Assembly (NCBI RefSeq): GCF_029962835.1
Contig: NC_080584.1
Location: forward strand, 78,892,862-78,956,861
Direction: 5' to 3'
Length of the DNA: 64,000 nt
Origin: Magnolia sinica
Lineage: Eukaryota; Streptophyta; Magnoliopsida; Magnoliales; Magnoliaceae
Below are positions 49,068 through 61,858 of the stretch, piece by piece (the stretch's first letter is position 1; each line of letters opens with the position of its first letter). A program made the translations under genes and the position numbers. The notes under the pieces were generated by a model. That model saw only the letters and a list, made by a program, of their open reading frames with translations, was not told where the DNA came from and made no database searches.

Positions 49068-52000
49068 GCCCCACATGGGAAAAACGGTAGCAAATCTATT
49101 TTTTTTAAAATAAAAATAAATAAGAGGTAGCAGGTGCTGCTGCTGGCGCTAGAGGATGCCGCGCAGCGTCCTGCTGCGCTCCTGTGCTTGATGGACAGAC
49201 AGGCAGGGACCCACGGTCCCAGCCATGGGCCCCACCATGATGGGTGTTGATCATCAACACCGTGCATTTGTTGGGTACCCTCTGACAAGTGGGCCACCCC
49301 AAAAATCAGCTATATGTGGGACTTAGGTGGCCCATGTCACAGGAAACAGTGGGTTTGAACATCTGCTATTGAAACCCTTTTGGGTATCATAGAAGTTTTG
49401 GATCATTATGAAATTTGTTTTTCCTATTCATTCGGGTCTGTCTGACCTTATCAATAGATTGGATGGAAGATAAACGTTATGGTGGGCCCTACGTGGGACC
49501 CACTATGGTTTATGTGTTTTACCCACACCGCGGTGAGACCCACCCCATGTGTGGGGTTTCCCTTGATGTATGTGAGTGTCCAAGCTGTCCAGGGCCTGGA
49601 CGTTGTATGTTTATTAAATATAATATTAATATATTATATTATATTAATATAATATATGATATGTTATATTATATATTATATTATAATATAATATAATATT
49701 TTTGATACAGATGTTGTGGTGGGCCCTACATGGGACCCACCTCTACCCTCTTAAATGCATAAAAGCTGCACAACAACAACTATATTTATAATATATATTA
49801 GCTATTGTATATATATACATAAGGGTGGGCCCTACGTGGGACCCGCCTTTGCTGTTCTTTAATGCAGCATTTGTTGCATGTACGGCAGCTATATAGCTGC
49901 CCTGTGATGTGTAGACCTGCTGTTGTACACGGCAGCAAGTTCTGTGGGTCCCACATCTTCCATCCATGTCGTCTAGCTATGGGGCCCACCATGATTCATG
50001 TGTTGTATCCAAACCGTCCAACCATTTGAGATATCATTTTATGACATGAGTACAAGAATGGGTTAGATCTAAAGTTCAAATGGACCCCAGCATTTGCAAT
50101 ATTAGTGGACAGTGATATCCATCGTTCAAACTTCTAAGGGCCACCGTAGTTTTCAATGAAGCTGATATTTGTTTTCACTTCATCTATTAGTATGTTAACT
50201 TATGGATAGGTTAGATCTCAAATACATCACGGAGGGCCACTCCGTGATGTGTCCAGCCATCGATCAGGTGGACCACACCGCAAAAATAGTGGGTTTGAAC
50301 ATCCACCATTAAAACCCTTGGGCTACAAGGTTTGGACCTATATGATATTTTCCCCCACTCTTAATCCAGGTCTTTATGACCTTATGATTAGATTGGTTGG
50401 GAAATAAACTTTATGGTGGCCCCTGTGAATTGTTTTAATAGTGAAAATTATTATCTCCATTGTCACTTAGGGTATGGCCTGATCCTTCAATATGACTCAT
50501 TTTTTTTAAGGAATTTATGGGGCCCGTTGTCGAGGCCCACCTTGATGTGTATAAGGCCTATTGTAGAGGCCCATCTTGATACATATCAGGCCCATTATTG
50601 AAGCCCATCTTGATGTAATTGTAACCCGTCCATTGAGGTCCACCTTGATATACATGAGGGCCATTGGTGCGGCCCAATTTGATATAGACGAGGCCCATTG
50701 GTGCGGCCCAATTTGATATACATGAAGCCCACTGGTGGGACCCATCATGATGTATTTTGGCCCATGGGCGGACCCGCCCGTTTGTATTGTTAAGCCCATG
50801 TAATGATGCCCACTCGATATATGAGGCCTAGTATTGAGGCCTGTGCGATGAGGCTCATATAATATATTTGAGGCCCAAGTGCAAGGCCTACCTATTGTGT
50901 ATTCGAGGCCCGATGTGATGTATGTTGACCCATATGATGAGGCCGATGTGATGTAAATGAGGCCCATCATGATTGTATGAGAGGCCATGGGCCCAAAATA
51001 TGTTTGGCCTTATGTAGGTCACTCCTTGGGAGCAATGTTGGTTAGATGTCCACATTTATGGGAAATAACGGTTAGATGTCCTCATTGTGACCTTCCCTTA
51101 GGCCTTGTTAGGCCCACTCTCTTCGTGAGTTAACCTAAATAAGTGGGCCCCATTCGCCATAGACGAATGGCTCCGTGCTATCGGATTTTATATAACCATG
51201 GCCGAGAGCCGATCTTTGCATTATGGTTGATTGGTTGTCCATCTACGGACCCTGCCTTGTTTATATATGCTAGTTGTTGGTGCCGATTATCAATGTTGAT
51301 CGTCGGTGCTGATTATCAATGTTGATTATCGGTACCGATTTGTCGAGGTTGATTGTATAGGTCGATTCTGATTGTCGAGGCCGAGTATCGAGGTCGATTT
51401 CGAGTGTCGATTTCAATTGCCGAGGCCGATTTCGATTGCTAAGGCCGATTGCTGAGACCTATATGATGTATATGCGACTCATAGTTGAGGGCCCATTGTG
51501 ATGTACTTGAGGCCCATGGGTAAGGCCCATTGTGATGTATTCGTGGCTTATGGGCAAGGCCCATTATGATATGTATTAAGCCCATAATGTATGACCCATT
51601 TGATGTATTCGAGACCCATGTGTAGGGCCCACATGTCATGTATTTGTGGCCCATGAGCGGGGCCCACCTGTCGTGTATATGTGGCCCTTGAGTAAGGCCC
51701 ATTGTGTTATATATTAGGCCCTTGAGTGAGGCCATGAGCCCATTATATGTTTGGCTCTATGTGGGTCATTCCTTGGGGGCAATGTTGGTTAAATGTCTAC
51801 ATTGTCGAAGCCGATATTTGATGCCGGTTATTGATACCGATTATGAGTATATGACAGCATAACATCATGATACATACCTATATGCATCATCTGCATGTTT
51901 GTTATGAGATGTGGTTGACCATTGCATATGTCATTGGGTAGGTTGTTATGAGACTCCTTGATAGGCGGAGGTTATCTCACATGAGTGTATGGTATGCGCA

Positions 52001-53590
52001 GAATTGATGCATGACTAAATTGTATGACTCAGGTATCTTGCATTGTGATTACTGTACGCCCTAGTGACATCAGGGCCATGGCCTCCACAGGCATATCGTG
52101 GATGGCCAGACGGGACACCGAAAATTTATTCTAGCATCGGGCTGCCATAGATGGCCCTGAGTGAAATTTTCTAAACTCTATTGGTACCAGAGGACGCCCC
52201 AACGTCGAGACCGAGTGGATACATGAGCGCTCGAGTGCCGAATACCAGGAGACCACGTCTCTCACTTTGGCGTGGTCGGTTGGGAGGGGGTGTGGCCTTA
52301 CCCGCCCAAGGGTAGGGGGCATAGCTAGGTTGAGTTTGACCAGCTCGTAAATGGGTCCGCTATCGACATGCCGGATAGACATTGGCAAACTATTGGCTAG
52401 GCGGATAGTGAGATTTCTTACGCTCACTTGGACTATGCTGCTGGGAGAGGGGCAGTGCCATTTGGAGTGTACTAAACCCCGGTGATGTTCCCAAAGATGA
52501 ACAATACTGATATGTGGACTTATTGAGTAGGAGTTGTATACTCATTCATTCATTCATTCACTATCCACTCGGGTTGGTGGTGCGCAACTATTTGTTACAT
52601 GTACCTTCGTAATAGCCAGGATTTCAGTTGGGGCGCGCAACTAACCTGAGATCAGGAGTTTACCACATCGAGTCTTATTATCCAAATTTAGGTATGGGAC
52701 TGGTTTGGATAGAAGTCCCTTGTGATGGACCCCATAGCCTGCGTACTACGTACTATCATCCCAACTTCACACTCCAGCATGGTTATTCCATTTGCACCTC
52801 ATATTTTGCATTACATCCGCGGAATATGACATTTTGGGTTACTATGTTTCTGCATTTATATGGTCTAGATACGGCTGATGTTATTCGTGGACTCATCAGG
52901 AATTGCATATTGCATCGCATCCTCGGCATCTGATATCTGGCTCTTTATGACTCCTCATTTACATAGCTGTTCTATATTGCGTATTCTGATATTGATTGAC
53001 TCATGGAATTGTCCGTATTTTCACTTACTTTATTATCGTATGATTTATGATCTTGTCAGTATTTTTGTTTACTCTGATAATTCATGATCTTGTCAGTATT
53101 TTTGCTTATTCCGATATTGTATGATTTATGGATTACCGGTATTTCTGGTATTGTATGATGACGACATTATATTGAATACTTGACACTTACCTTGTGCACA
53201 CACTTACACCACCCTCTAAGCTTTCTATAAGCTTATGCACGATAGATGTGTGTAGGTGATGCTACGTTGCAGCAGCGTGGAGCTTAGAACCTGTAGCTGA
53301 CTTCTGGAACTTTAATTTTTACATATGTATTTTCCTTCAGCATTATGTTCAAATGTTTATATTAATGGATATGTGATGATGAAGTTGCCTTTGTGATTTG
53401 GGTATACTTGTGGTTATGCTTATTACGAGTTAAATGTACATTGAAAAAAAAATTCTCCTTGTAGGATTCCAGGATCTGAATCTGGCGTATGGACGCTAGG
53501 AGCTGAGAATGGGGTACTACGGAAGCTGTCGGCATCGAATTCGGCGATCGAAAATTTTTTGAGCCCGGTTTTCAAGTTTGGGGCGTGATA
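49068..53590 (-). repeat. Block B' (inverted B)
   Basis: About 4.5 kb right inverted arm. It contains an AT palindromic tract (49616-49705), GGCCCA arrays (50520-50990 and 51460-51745), then a part (51780-53590) that is the reverse complement of 43270-44990. That includes CTTTCTATAAGCTTATGCACG at about 53220 and its partner at about 43640. Confidence 0.8.
49616..49705. repeat. AT-rich palindromic tract
   Basis: TATTAATATATTATATTATA-type sequence of about 90 bp that is close to self-complementary. A shorter related tract is at 46740-46800 in the other arm. Confidence 0.7.
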
Positions 53591-55113
53591 GAATTTATCT
53601 GAGGAGAGATATAGAGGCGTTGATCTTGTCTCTTGATGTGAAGAATGAGTCTTGTCTTGGGTTATAGACTTGGGTGCTTCGTTTCATGTCACTTTGTATA
53701 AGGAAGTTCGGCGTGATTATGTGTCAAGTGACTTTGGGAGAGTCTACCTGGGTGATCATGAGTCATGCAGTATCATTGGAAAGAGAGACGTTCATATAAG
53801 TCAGAAAGATGGAACGACTTTGAAATTGAAGAATGTCAGACATATACTGAGTTTGACATGGAACTTGATCTCAGTGAGGCAGTTGGCTGATACCGATTAT
53901 GTGACGACATTCACTAGTGATTCCTGGAAGATCACAAAAGGTTCCTTGGTGATATCTCGAGGCAAGAAGGAAGGTACTTTGTACATGACTTCAGGATCGT
54001 ATAGTTTACTCGCAGTCGCATCAACTGGAGTAAATGGGCAGTTATGGCATCAAAGGTTGGGACATATGAGTGAGAAGGGGATGAAAGTGCTATTGTCAAA
54101 GGGGAAGCTATCCGAGCTAAAGTCTATTGACTTGGAATTCTGCGAGGACTGCGTATATGGCAAGCAAAAGAGGGTGAGCTTCAAGAAGACATGACGGGCT
54201 CCAAAGACGCATCTGTTAGAGCTTGTACACACTGATGTGTGGGGACCGACATAGGTATTATCTCTTGGTGGCTCATGTTATTTTGTTTCCTTTAATAATG
54301 ATGCTAGTAGAAAACTGTGGGTCTATTTCTTAAAACATAAATATATGTATTTGATGTATTTAAGAAGTGAAAAGTAATGGTAGAAAACAAGATATGTAAA
54401 ACAGTAAAATGTCTCAGATCTGATAATGAGAGAAAATACTGTGATAAGAGATTTAAGGAGTATTGTGCAGCAAATGGAATCAAACATCAGAAAATGATAC
54501 CATTCTGCTATGGTGTCCTTGGTATCAATAGAAGTCCCTTAACACCATTGGATGGTGGGCTACTAGAAGAAGCGTGGATTAGGAAAGAAGTGAACCTTGC
54601 ACATCTCAAAGTATTCGGTTGCTCTTCATATGTTCACATTAATGTAGAGCACATAAATAAGCCGGATGCAAAGTCCATGAGGTGCGCGTTTATAGGCTAC
54701 GGGCATCATGATTTTGGTTATAGGTTTTAGGATACAGAAAACAGGAAAATCATCAGAAGTAAGGACGTAGTCTTCAATGAAAAAGTAAAACATAAGGACT
54801 ATGTGAAGGAAAATAAGGCCGATGAGAAAGAATTCGTAGAGTTGGAAGAGTTACTGGACACAGGTATTACAATGCCACAAGATGATCATGCACAAGAGCA
54901 TTATTAGGCAGAGCCACAGACATCGGTTGTGAGGACGTCTACTTGGGAGAGAAGACCGACGGTTCGATACTCACCCTCCTTACATTATCTACTGCTGACA
55001 GATAATGGTGAACTAGAGTATTTTGAAGAGGCATTACAGTTGGATATACGGGTTAAGTAGGAGCAGGTCGTGGATGATGAGATGGGCTCTCTTGAGTCTA
55101 ATAAAAGCAATTA
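53591..55113 (+). pseudogene. Copia C pol remainder, truncated
   Basis: It continues the element after the insertion. Protease VIDLGASFHVT (about 53660; Gly instead of the usual Ser-Gly is shifted to Leu-Gly). GAG-pre-integrase LWHQRLGHMSEKGM (about 54045). The first part of integrase has stops. Then comes an internal deletion that joins CAANGIKHQK directly to the integrase C-terminal part (NRSPLTPLDGGLLEEAW), and LKVFGCSSYVHI. The last recognisable part is the region before RT (EYFEEALQ), ending at about 55113. Confidence 0.87.
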
Positions 55114-55804
55114 GCGGCGTGGATAAAACACTTACATCACTTTAGGCCCCACAGAGCTCTGCCTGGACGGATTACCATCTAGGCAGGGGTAGGACGCAAT
55201 CCACGTCCGATCAGTAGGCATCTTAGCTTTAGTTTGATTGGATATAAATACAAGGGCATTTTCATCATTTCATGAGATGCGCACCTTACATGGTGAAATC
55301 ATATGATAGGAGTCCCGCATTTTTCTGCACTACATATGAGTTTTAAATCATACGATAGGAGGCCCGCATCTTTCATCACTATATATGAGTTTTAAATTAT
55401 GATAGATTGAGGTCACTAGTCATAAATCCACACCATTGGTATGATTTTATATTGAACTCTATTTCAAAATATCATCAATTTGAAAACTTTATTGTCTCTA
55501 TAAATGACGGTTTAAAAGAGAAATATAGAAACGTTCTATATCCACGTGGAAAAGTATACTAGTAAAATAGATATTTTAATACGATAAATATCTTTCAATT
55601 ATCCATCTACACTTTTTTCATCATATCATTGGTTTGGATTACGAAAAAATGGACAACACCTTCCCGGAATAAAAATTCATGTATACACCGTGAAAGTGTT
55701 GTCCACGTAACCATAAACTTCCTCCTCCGTAAGCTATGACGCCGAAAATGGGAGTCCAGTTAAACATGCCTTTTGGCGTACACAAAGGAGTTGGGGAGCG
55801 GATT
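55114..55804. other. MITE end fragment and a recurring repeat
   Basis: 55114-55170 reads GTGGATAAAACACTTACATC then GGCCCCACAGAG, a MITE right end. 55215-55420 is a diverged relative of 3810-3970, with its final block (GCCCGCAT...TATGAGTTTTAAAT) duplicated in tandem. No gene is seen. Confidence 0.55.
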
Positions 55805-56075
55805 AGGGATGGCCCTTAATGTGGGGCCTACCTTGATGTAAATATTATAAATCCATTCTGTCCATCCATTCTCCCAGATCATTTTATAGTACGTTGGTGT
55901 AAATCAAGCAGATCTAAGATCCAAGGGGACCATACCGTAGGGAAACAAACTCATTACCATTAAAAACTTCCTAGATCTACCATAATGTTTTTATAATTTT
56001 CATTTTCCATCCAACGTGTTGATAAGGTCACGTAAACCTAGATGTAGGGAAAAAATAAATAAATACCAATTGTTT

Positions 56076-56868
<793 letters not shown>

Positions 56869-58003
56869 TTCCCTATAATAATGTTGATCTAAAACTTTTA
56901 TGGCCCATTAATGGACAATCACCATTGTTTCATATGGTTTGGTCCAACTTAGAACTAAATTGGCTTCATTTTTGGGCTCTTGCTTAAAATAATCTAAATA
57001 ATAATAATTTGATGGACCTCGTGGATATAGAATATGTAGATCAAGCTTGGTCCCAAGGTAAGGACCATACCAAACTCTGAATACAACCAGGTATGAAAAA
57101 CTACATACTTGACTAGCATGCGTGGGTTTTCATTTCTGACTAGCAAGGCCAATGATTAGCCACTAATTAGTGAATGTCATTGCTAGCTTGAGAATAACAT
57201 TGGATTGAGTATTAACTAGAAGAATTCTCGACAGAATTGTTGTACCATATTTTTGAACGCTTCTTAAAGAACCAATTAGAAACGGACATGTGTCATTCTC
57301 TGAAAAGTATAAAGCACGTCCAAGATCTTTGTGGATATTTCGAGCACGCCTTAGGAAATTACAACTGGCACTGATGAGAGTGTTATGCATCATCAATATA
57401 TAGAGCGTGACCAAGAAGCTCGAATACGACGTGATTGAGAGAAAAGCGGTGCTAAGGTGGTTACTAGAGGTGGGCATCGGACCGAGTCGGATCAGATTCG
57501 GCACAACCCGACCAGATTCGAAATTTGTAGAGCTTGATCCGAACTCGTTCCGATCCGGGACCGAGTCTGGATCATCTAACTCGAACAGATTCGAACTTAT
57601 ATTGACTTGAATCGATCCGAGTCCGACCCGGTCAGAAAAACTGAGTCGGATCGGATCAGGGAAGGTTAAATCGTTCATTTTTTCCAATGGCGTGAAAATC
57701 ATTATCATCAGTATTTCGTATGGTGCGATTTACTTATTATTAAATTCACTTAAAATTTAGTATCAACTCCTTAAATGATCTGAAAAAACTGATGGACGGT
57801 GTAGATAAACTAAAAATATTCACAATGGGCCCACATAATTTATTCGGTTGAATAAAAAGTAAAAACTGTTGCTATGTAGCTTCTTGAAGAAGCTTTACAC
57901 GGTGATATAGCTTCTTGGGGAAGCTTTATGATTGCTATCTGTAGCTAGACCCAGCTGGCCTATGAAATCGGATATGAAATTGGATCGTGTTAGTATGCTT
58001 TTA

Positions 58004-58462
58004 TCGTGCCGAGTAAACTCAGTCGGGCCCACCGCGGATGCATGTGGTTTATCCACGCTGTCCATTCATTTTCTAGATCATTTTATGAGTCCAACCCAAA
58101 ATTGATGCATACACAAAGTTTAAGTGGGCCATGCCACTGAAAAAAGTGGAACTATTGATTTCAACTGTTAAAATTTTTTTAAGGCCCCCAGTATGTTTAT
58201 TTGTCATCCAACCTGTTCATAAGATAGAAGGAGATGGATGAATGGAAAACACAAATATCAGCTTGATCTAAAACCTCTGTTGTCCCCAAGAATTTTTCAA
58301 CGGCAGATGCTCAATTCACACAGTTTCCAGTGGTGTGGTCCATTTGAGGTCTGGATATAATCCATTTTTGAGGTAGAGACCTAAAATTATGTGTTAATAG
58401 AAATGGACGGAGTGGATACACTGCACGAATGACACAGTGGCCCACGGAGTTTACTCAGTACG
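58004..58462. mobile_element. MITE inside the hAT element (first)
   Basis: The left end CGTGCCGAGTAAACTC and the right end GAGTTTACTCAGTACG are near complements; inward comes GTCGGGCCCACC and its mate. The core has CATCCAACCTGTTCATAAG and the other family words. No clear 9-bp duplication. Confidence 0.7.
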
Positions 58463-58599
58463 CTTACCTTACTCAGTATGCAATCCGCCTCCCTAGCCTA
58501 TATGCTATAGCTGCTCTTGGTACGTGTTGTACAGCACTGATGCTCCTCGATCACCGAGTTGTGAGGACGGTTCAAAGGAGATCAAAGTTACATCTTACG

Positions 58600-59060
58600 T
58601 GGGCCCCACAGTGATGTATATATTATATCTACACCGTTCATCTATTTTTAGAGATGATTTTAGAGCATTATCTAAAAAAATGAATCATATCCAAAGATCA
58701 TCTGAACCACACCATAAATAGCAATAGAGATAATGATTTTCACCGTTAAAAAATTTGTAGGGCCCACTATAACGTTTATTTTACATCCAACCTGTTTATA
58801 AGGTCACAAGCAACTGAATGAATAGGAAAAATAAATTTCATAAGGTCATAAGTACTAAATGAAGAGGAAAAACAAATATCATATTGATCCAAAATTTAGG
58901 TGACCCTAAAAAGAGTTTCAATGGCAGGCGTTTAATCACCTACTAATTTTTGAAGTGTGGTCTAATTGATGGTTAGATCTGTCTTATTTTTTGTCTCAAG
59001 CCTTAAAATGAGCTGACCAAATGGATGGACGGTTTGGATATAACACATACCTCGTGAGCT
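58600..59060. mobile_element. MITE inside the hAT element (second)
   Basis: Core from GTGGGCCCCACAGTGATGTATA to GATGGACGGTTTGGATATAACACATACC. The right part (ACCAAATGGATGGACGGTTT) is repeated at about 59055-59083, a small local duplication. Ends are not resolved. A CT run lies at 59157-59176. Confidence 0.6.
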
Positions 59061-59682
59061 GACCAAATGGATGGACGGTTTTGTTTCAACCAATCTGCTT
59101 CCGTCGGTGTGACCGTCAGTAAACAGATACGCCTACATGCACCTGCTACGAGTATGACTCTCTCTCTCTCTCTCTTTCTTTCGAATTAAACTATACACCA
59201 GTTCTCCGTGTATATTTCTCTCCAACAGAGATACCATGAAGCTACGAAACCTAACAGCAAAAAAAAAAAAGAAAAGGATTTGATCTATCAAAGAACATCT
59301 AATTAGCCTTCTTCTTACCTTTTTCTTCAACAGAGATAGAGAGGTAAATATAGAGAGAGATAGACAGATATAAAGATAGAGTTGGGCGGGACTTTTTGGT
59401 GCCGAACGAAAAGCTTAGGTGATGAAATTTTTGTTTAGAGATATATTTACATCCGGGTCGGGTCGGGTCGAGTCGGTTCGAACCATTTCGGTTCGAGTTT
59501 TTGGATCGGTTCTGTCCGGATACACCTCTATCCGAACTTGACCCGAAAATGATCGGATCTGGATTGGCAAACTCGATCAGGGCCGATCTTGGCCGTCGGT
59601 TCTATTCGAAATGGTACCGAGTCGGGTCGGATCAGGTCGGATCCACCGGATCGGGTCCAACATGCCCACCTCTAGTGGTTAC

Positions 59683-59839
59683 CGACCGAGACAGGTGTCC
59701 AAGAAGAGTTTGGAAGGCCAGATTATTACTGAAGCAATTGCCATCATCCATCGAATGTGGGGGAAGAAGCATCTAGATGACCATCACAAGTGATCTAAAA
59801 ATGGTAAAGGATTTCAACAAAGCAGAGTTTCTCATTGTA
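59683..59839. other. Flank between hAT and copia D
   Basis: The sequence 57370-57464, interrupted by the hAT element, continues here, joined across a GTGGTTAC duplicate. No gene family is recognised in the rejoined stretch. Confidence 0.5.
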
Positions 59840-61774
59840 AGTGTTATGGTCTCATGCTCCTTTGGTTGTCAAATTTTGTTGTGCCAAAACCTCTATCTGT
59901 GTCTTGTGTTTGTATGTTGATATATATATGATCAAGACAATGCATCACAATGGTTTAAGACATGTACGTTGCTCTGCTTCAAGAAATGTAAAGTCATGTA
60001 CTTTAAACATCAATGTTCATAGCTACATCGATAAGAAGAGTACATTTCAAGACTCAAGTACATTTCAAGACTCAAGTACAACTCAAGATGAAGTTTAAGT
60101 TCAAGCTTTTGAAGATCTCAAGATCAAGCTACATCAAGATAGAGATCTCAAGCTTCATAAGGTTCAAAGGTCAACCTACATCTGAAAGGATAAAGTTCAA
60201 TGTTCATACTTCATATCCCAAGTATGATAGACCTTAGATTGACCTTAGGGTAGGTCATTTTGTATACATAATTCAAAATGAATCTATTTATATGAATTGC
60301 TCTGTTCTAAGACTAGTCCTGGACCTTGTTCGACTAGTCTTAGCACTAGTTCGACCAGTCCAAGAAATTCCACGATCAGTCCTAAGTTGTTGAAGATTTT
60401 TAGAATTTTTTGGTTACTCTACGACCAGTCTTGGAGACTGTTTGACCGGTCGTAGGGAGGTCACGACTCAACCTTCGACCAGTCCTGGAACTACGACTCA
60501 AACTCCACAACCAAACCTGGTTTTCTACGACCAGTCCTGGGTCAGTTACAATCGGTCGTAGGTGGTCCACGACCAGTCGAAGAATCCTTAAGACCAGTCG
60601 TAGAACGGTTTTTAAGATCGCGCTCAAAAATTTCAAAATGTCGTTGGTTCTACGACAAGTCGAAGGGTTCCTAAGACCAGTCGTAAACATGATCTTTTCA
60701 TCTATAAATTAAACACGAATTTCAGAGTTTTTCACTGATTAATTTCAAGAAAATTCAAGCCTCCACTCTGAGATAAGTTTGTTCATTTTAAGCTACACTG
60801 TGCATATTTAATATTCTTTTTGTTAGCTTTTCTTATTTGATTTTATTCTTATATTTTAATCTTATTTGAAAAGAGGAATTGTTGTATTCCTTCTTCTTGG
60901 AATCAAAATCAAATAGAGCTACACCCATTTGATTTAATTTAAAATCAATTAGAACTTAGAACCATTGTAAAGTGAGTATTGGACATTGAACGTTGATTCG
61001 AACATCTACTCATATTGGTTCTACCGAGCTACCACAAAAAGGAGAAATCTAGGTATTTTACTTTTATGTAATTTACATTCTTTTGGTTTCTTTTGAGATT
61101 GAGCTAGAAAAATCTCATTGTGTTGGTTATCTGAGGAGAGCCAGAAAACTCAGAAAGTGTGGGTTTTTAGATTGTGTAATCCCAAGTTAAAAAGACACAA
61201 TTGTGAAGGTTTTAGGTGAACCTGGGATACGTATTTTGATAGTGAACACTAATATCCACCATGTGAGGATATTAGGAGTGGAGTAGCATTCTGTGTGGTT
61301 ATTGTGAAACAGTTGGTGTACACACAGGCGAACCACTATAATTCTGTCTTGTGGTTTGAATGCTTGCTTAAATTTTTATCTTTTATCATTCAAGTTTGTG
61401 GGATGTATGTGTGGATGTGAATGTTGTAAAATTTACATTTCAAGAAAGTGTGTGGATGTTGTAATAATTTAGATTTATATTCCTGCAATTTATTTCAATT
61501 CCTTGTTATTTATTTATTTCTCTTCAGATTGAGTTTTTGATACAAAGGACGTTCTAGAAATAAGGTTGTCCTGCCATAAACTCTTGGTTTTTATGGTGTA
61601 AGGTTGTCTTTAGAACTGAATTCGTATAAACCTCTCAATACTTGTTTATTGAGGTTGATTTTATTTCAGCATTGTGAATTGATTTATTTTATTTGGCTAC
61701 TTTATTCTGCTGTTATAATTATAATAGTCTTATTCACCCCCCTCCCCCCCAGGACGTATAGTTAGGCTGTTTCA
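59840..61774 (+). repeat. 5' LTR of copia D (SIRE/Maximus type)
   Basis: About 1.9 kb ending just before the primer-binding site TGGTATCAGAGCC (61777-61789). Long LTRs are usual for this lineage. It contains TCAAG-rich sequence near its start (60050-60180), a palindrome cluster (60310-60690), TATAAATT at 60703-60710, and a C-rich tract near its end (61737-61750). The start is only approximate because the 3' LTR is outside the window. Confidence 0.7.
60310..60710 (+). promoter_or_regulatory. Copia D LTR promoter: CGACCAGTCG cluster plus TATA
   Basis: About a dozen exact or degenerate copies of TACGACCAGTCGTA-type sites (core CGACCAGTCG or GACCGGTCG) lie in 380 bp, followed within about 15-40 bp by TATAAATT. 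The palindrome class matches that of copias A and C although the rest of this LTR is unrelated to theirs. Confidence 0.6.
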
Positions 61775-61858
61775 AGTGGTATCAGAGCCTAAAAGCTCGT
61801 TTTTAATTCTTTATTTTTGGATTCATTTCCTGAGCTAATGATCTAAGTTATATTTAAG

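Larger units (their letters stand above)
42006..53590. mobile_element. 11.6 kb non-coding A-B-A'-B' foldback-like insertion
   Basis: Inserted between gag and protease of copia C. It starts TGTGAGACCC and ends GGGCGTGATA. Flanks are GAATC (42001-42005) and GAATT (53591-53595), a 5-bp duplication with one mismatch. Block A is 42006-43265, B 43266-47525, A' (inverted A) 47526-49067, B' (inverted B) 49068-53590. Alignment by eye: the A start (GAGACCCGTATCCTTG) matches the reverse complement of about 49062; the B start (GTGCCCCAAACTCGG) matches the reverse complement of about 53583. I found no transposase, gag or pol. The TG...TA ends and 5-bp duplication resemble an LTR element, but the arms are inverted instead of direct. 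Class is unresolved. Confidence 0.85.
40581..55113 (+). mobile_element. Copia retrotransposon C, split and 3'-truncated
   Basis: 5' LTR 40581-41167, primer-binding site TGGTATCAATGC (41170-41181), gag from 41207, then an 11.6 kb insertion (42006-53590), then protease, GAG-pre-integrase and a deleted integrase. The element stops near 55113, at the start of RT; there is no RT core, RNase H or 3' LTR. The LTR resembles that of copia A around the TATA box (CTAAACTATAAATAGGGGT), so they are related lineages. Confidence 0.9.
57465..59674. mobile_element. Non-autonomous hAT element (2.21 kb)
   Basis: Ends TAGAGGTGGGCA and TGCCCACCTCTA are exact complements. Flanks carry a perfect 8-bp duplication GTGGTTAC (57457-57464 and 59675-59682). 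Both features fit the hAT superfamily. Subterminal regions are rich in GGTCGG/CCGAGTC words on both sides (57475-57660 and 59450-59660). No transposase frame is present. The interior is mostly MITEs (58004-58462 and about 58600-59060), so the element is either a carrier of nested MITEs or was assembled from them. Confidence 0.9.

Noticed and set aside
42006-53590. Ordinary LTR retrotransposon with direct LTRs
   Set aside because: The 5-bp duplication and TG start fit, but the end blocks are not direct repeats of each other and no primer-binding site or pol was seen.
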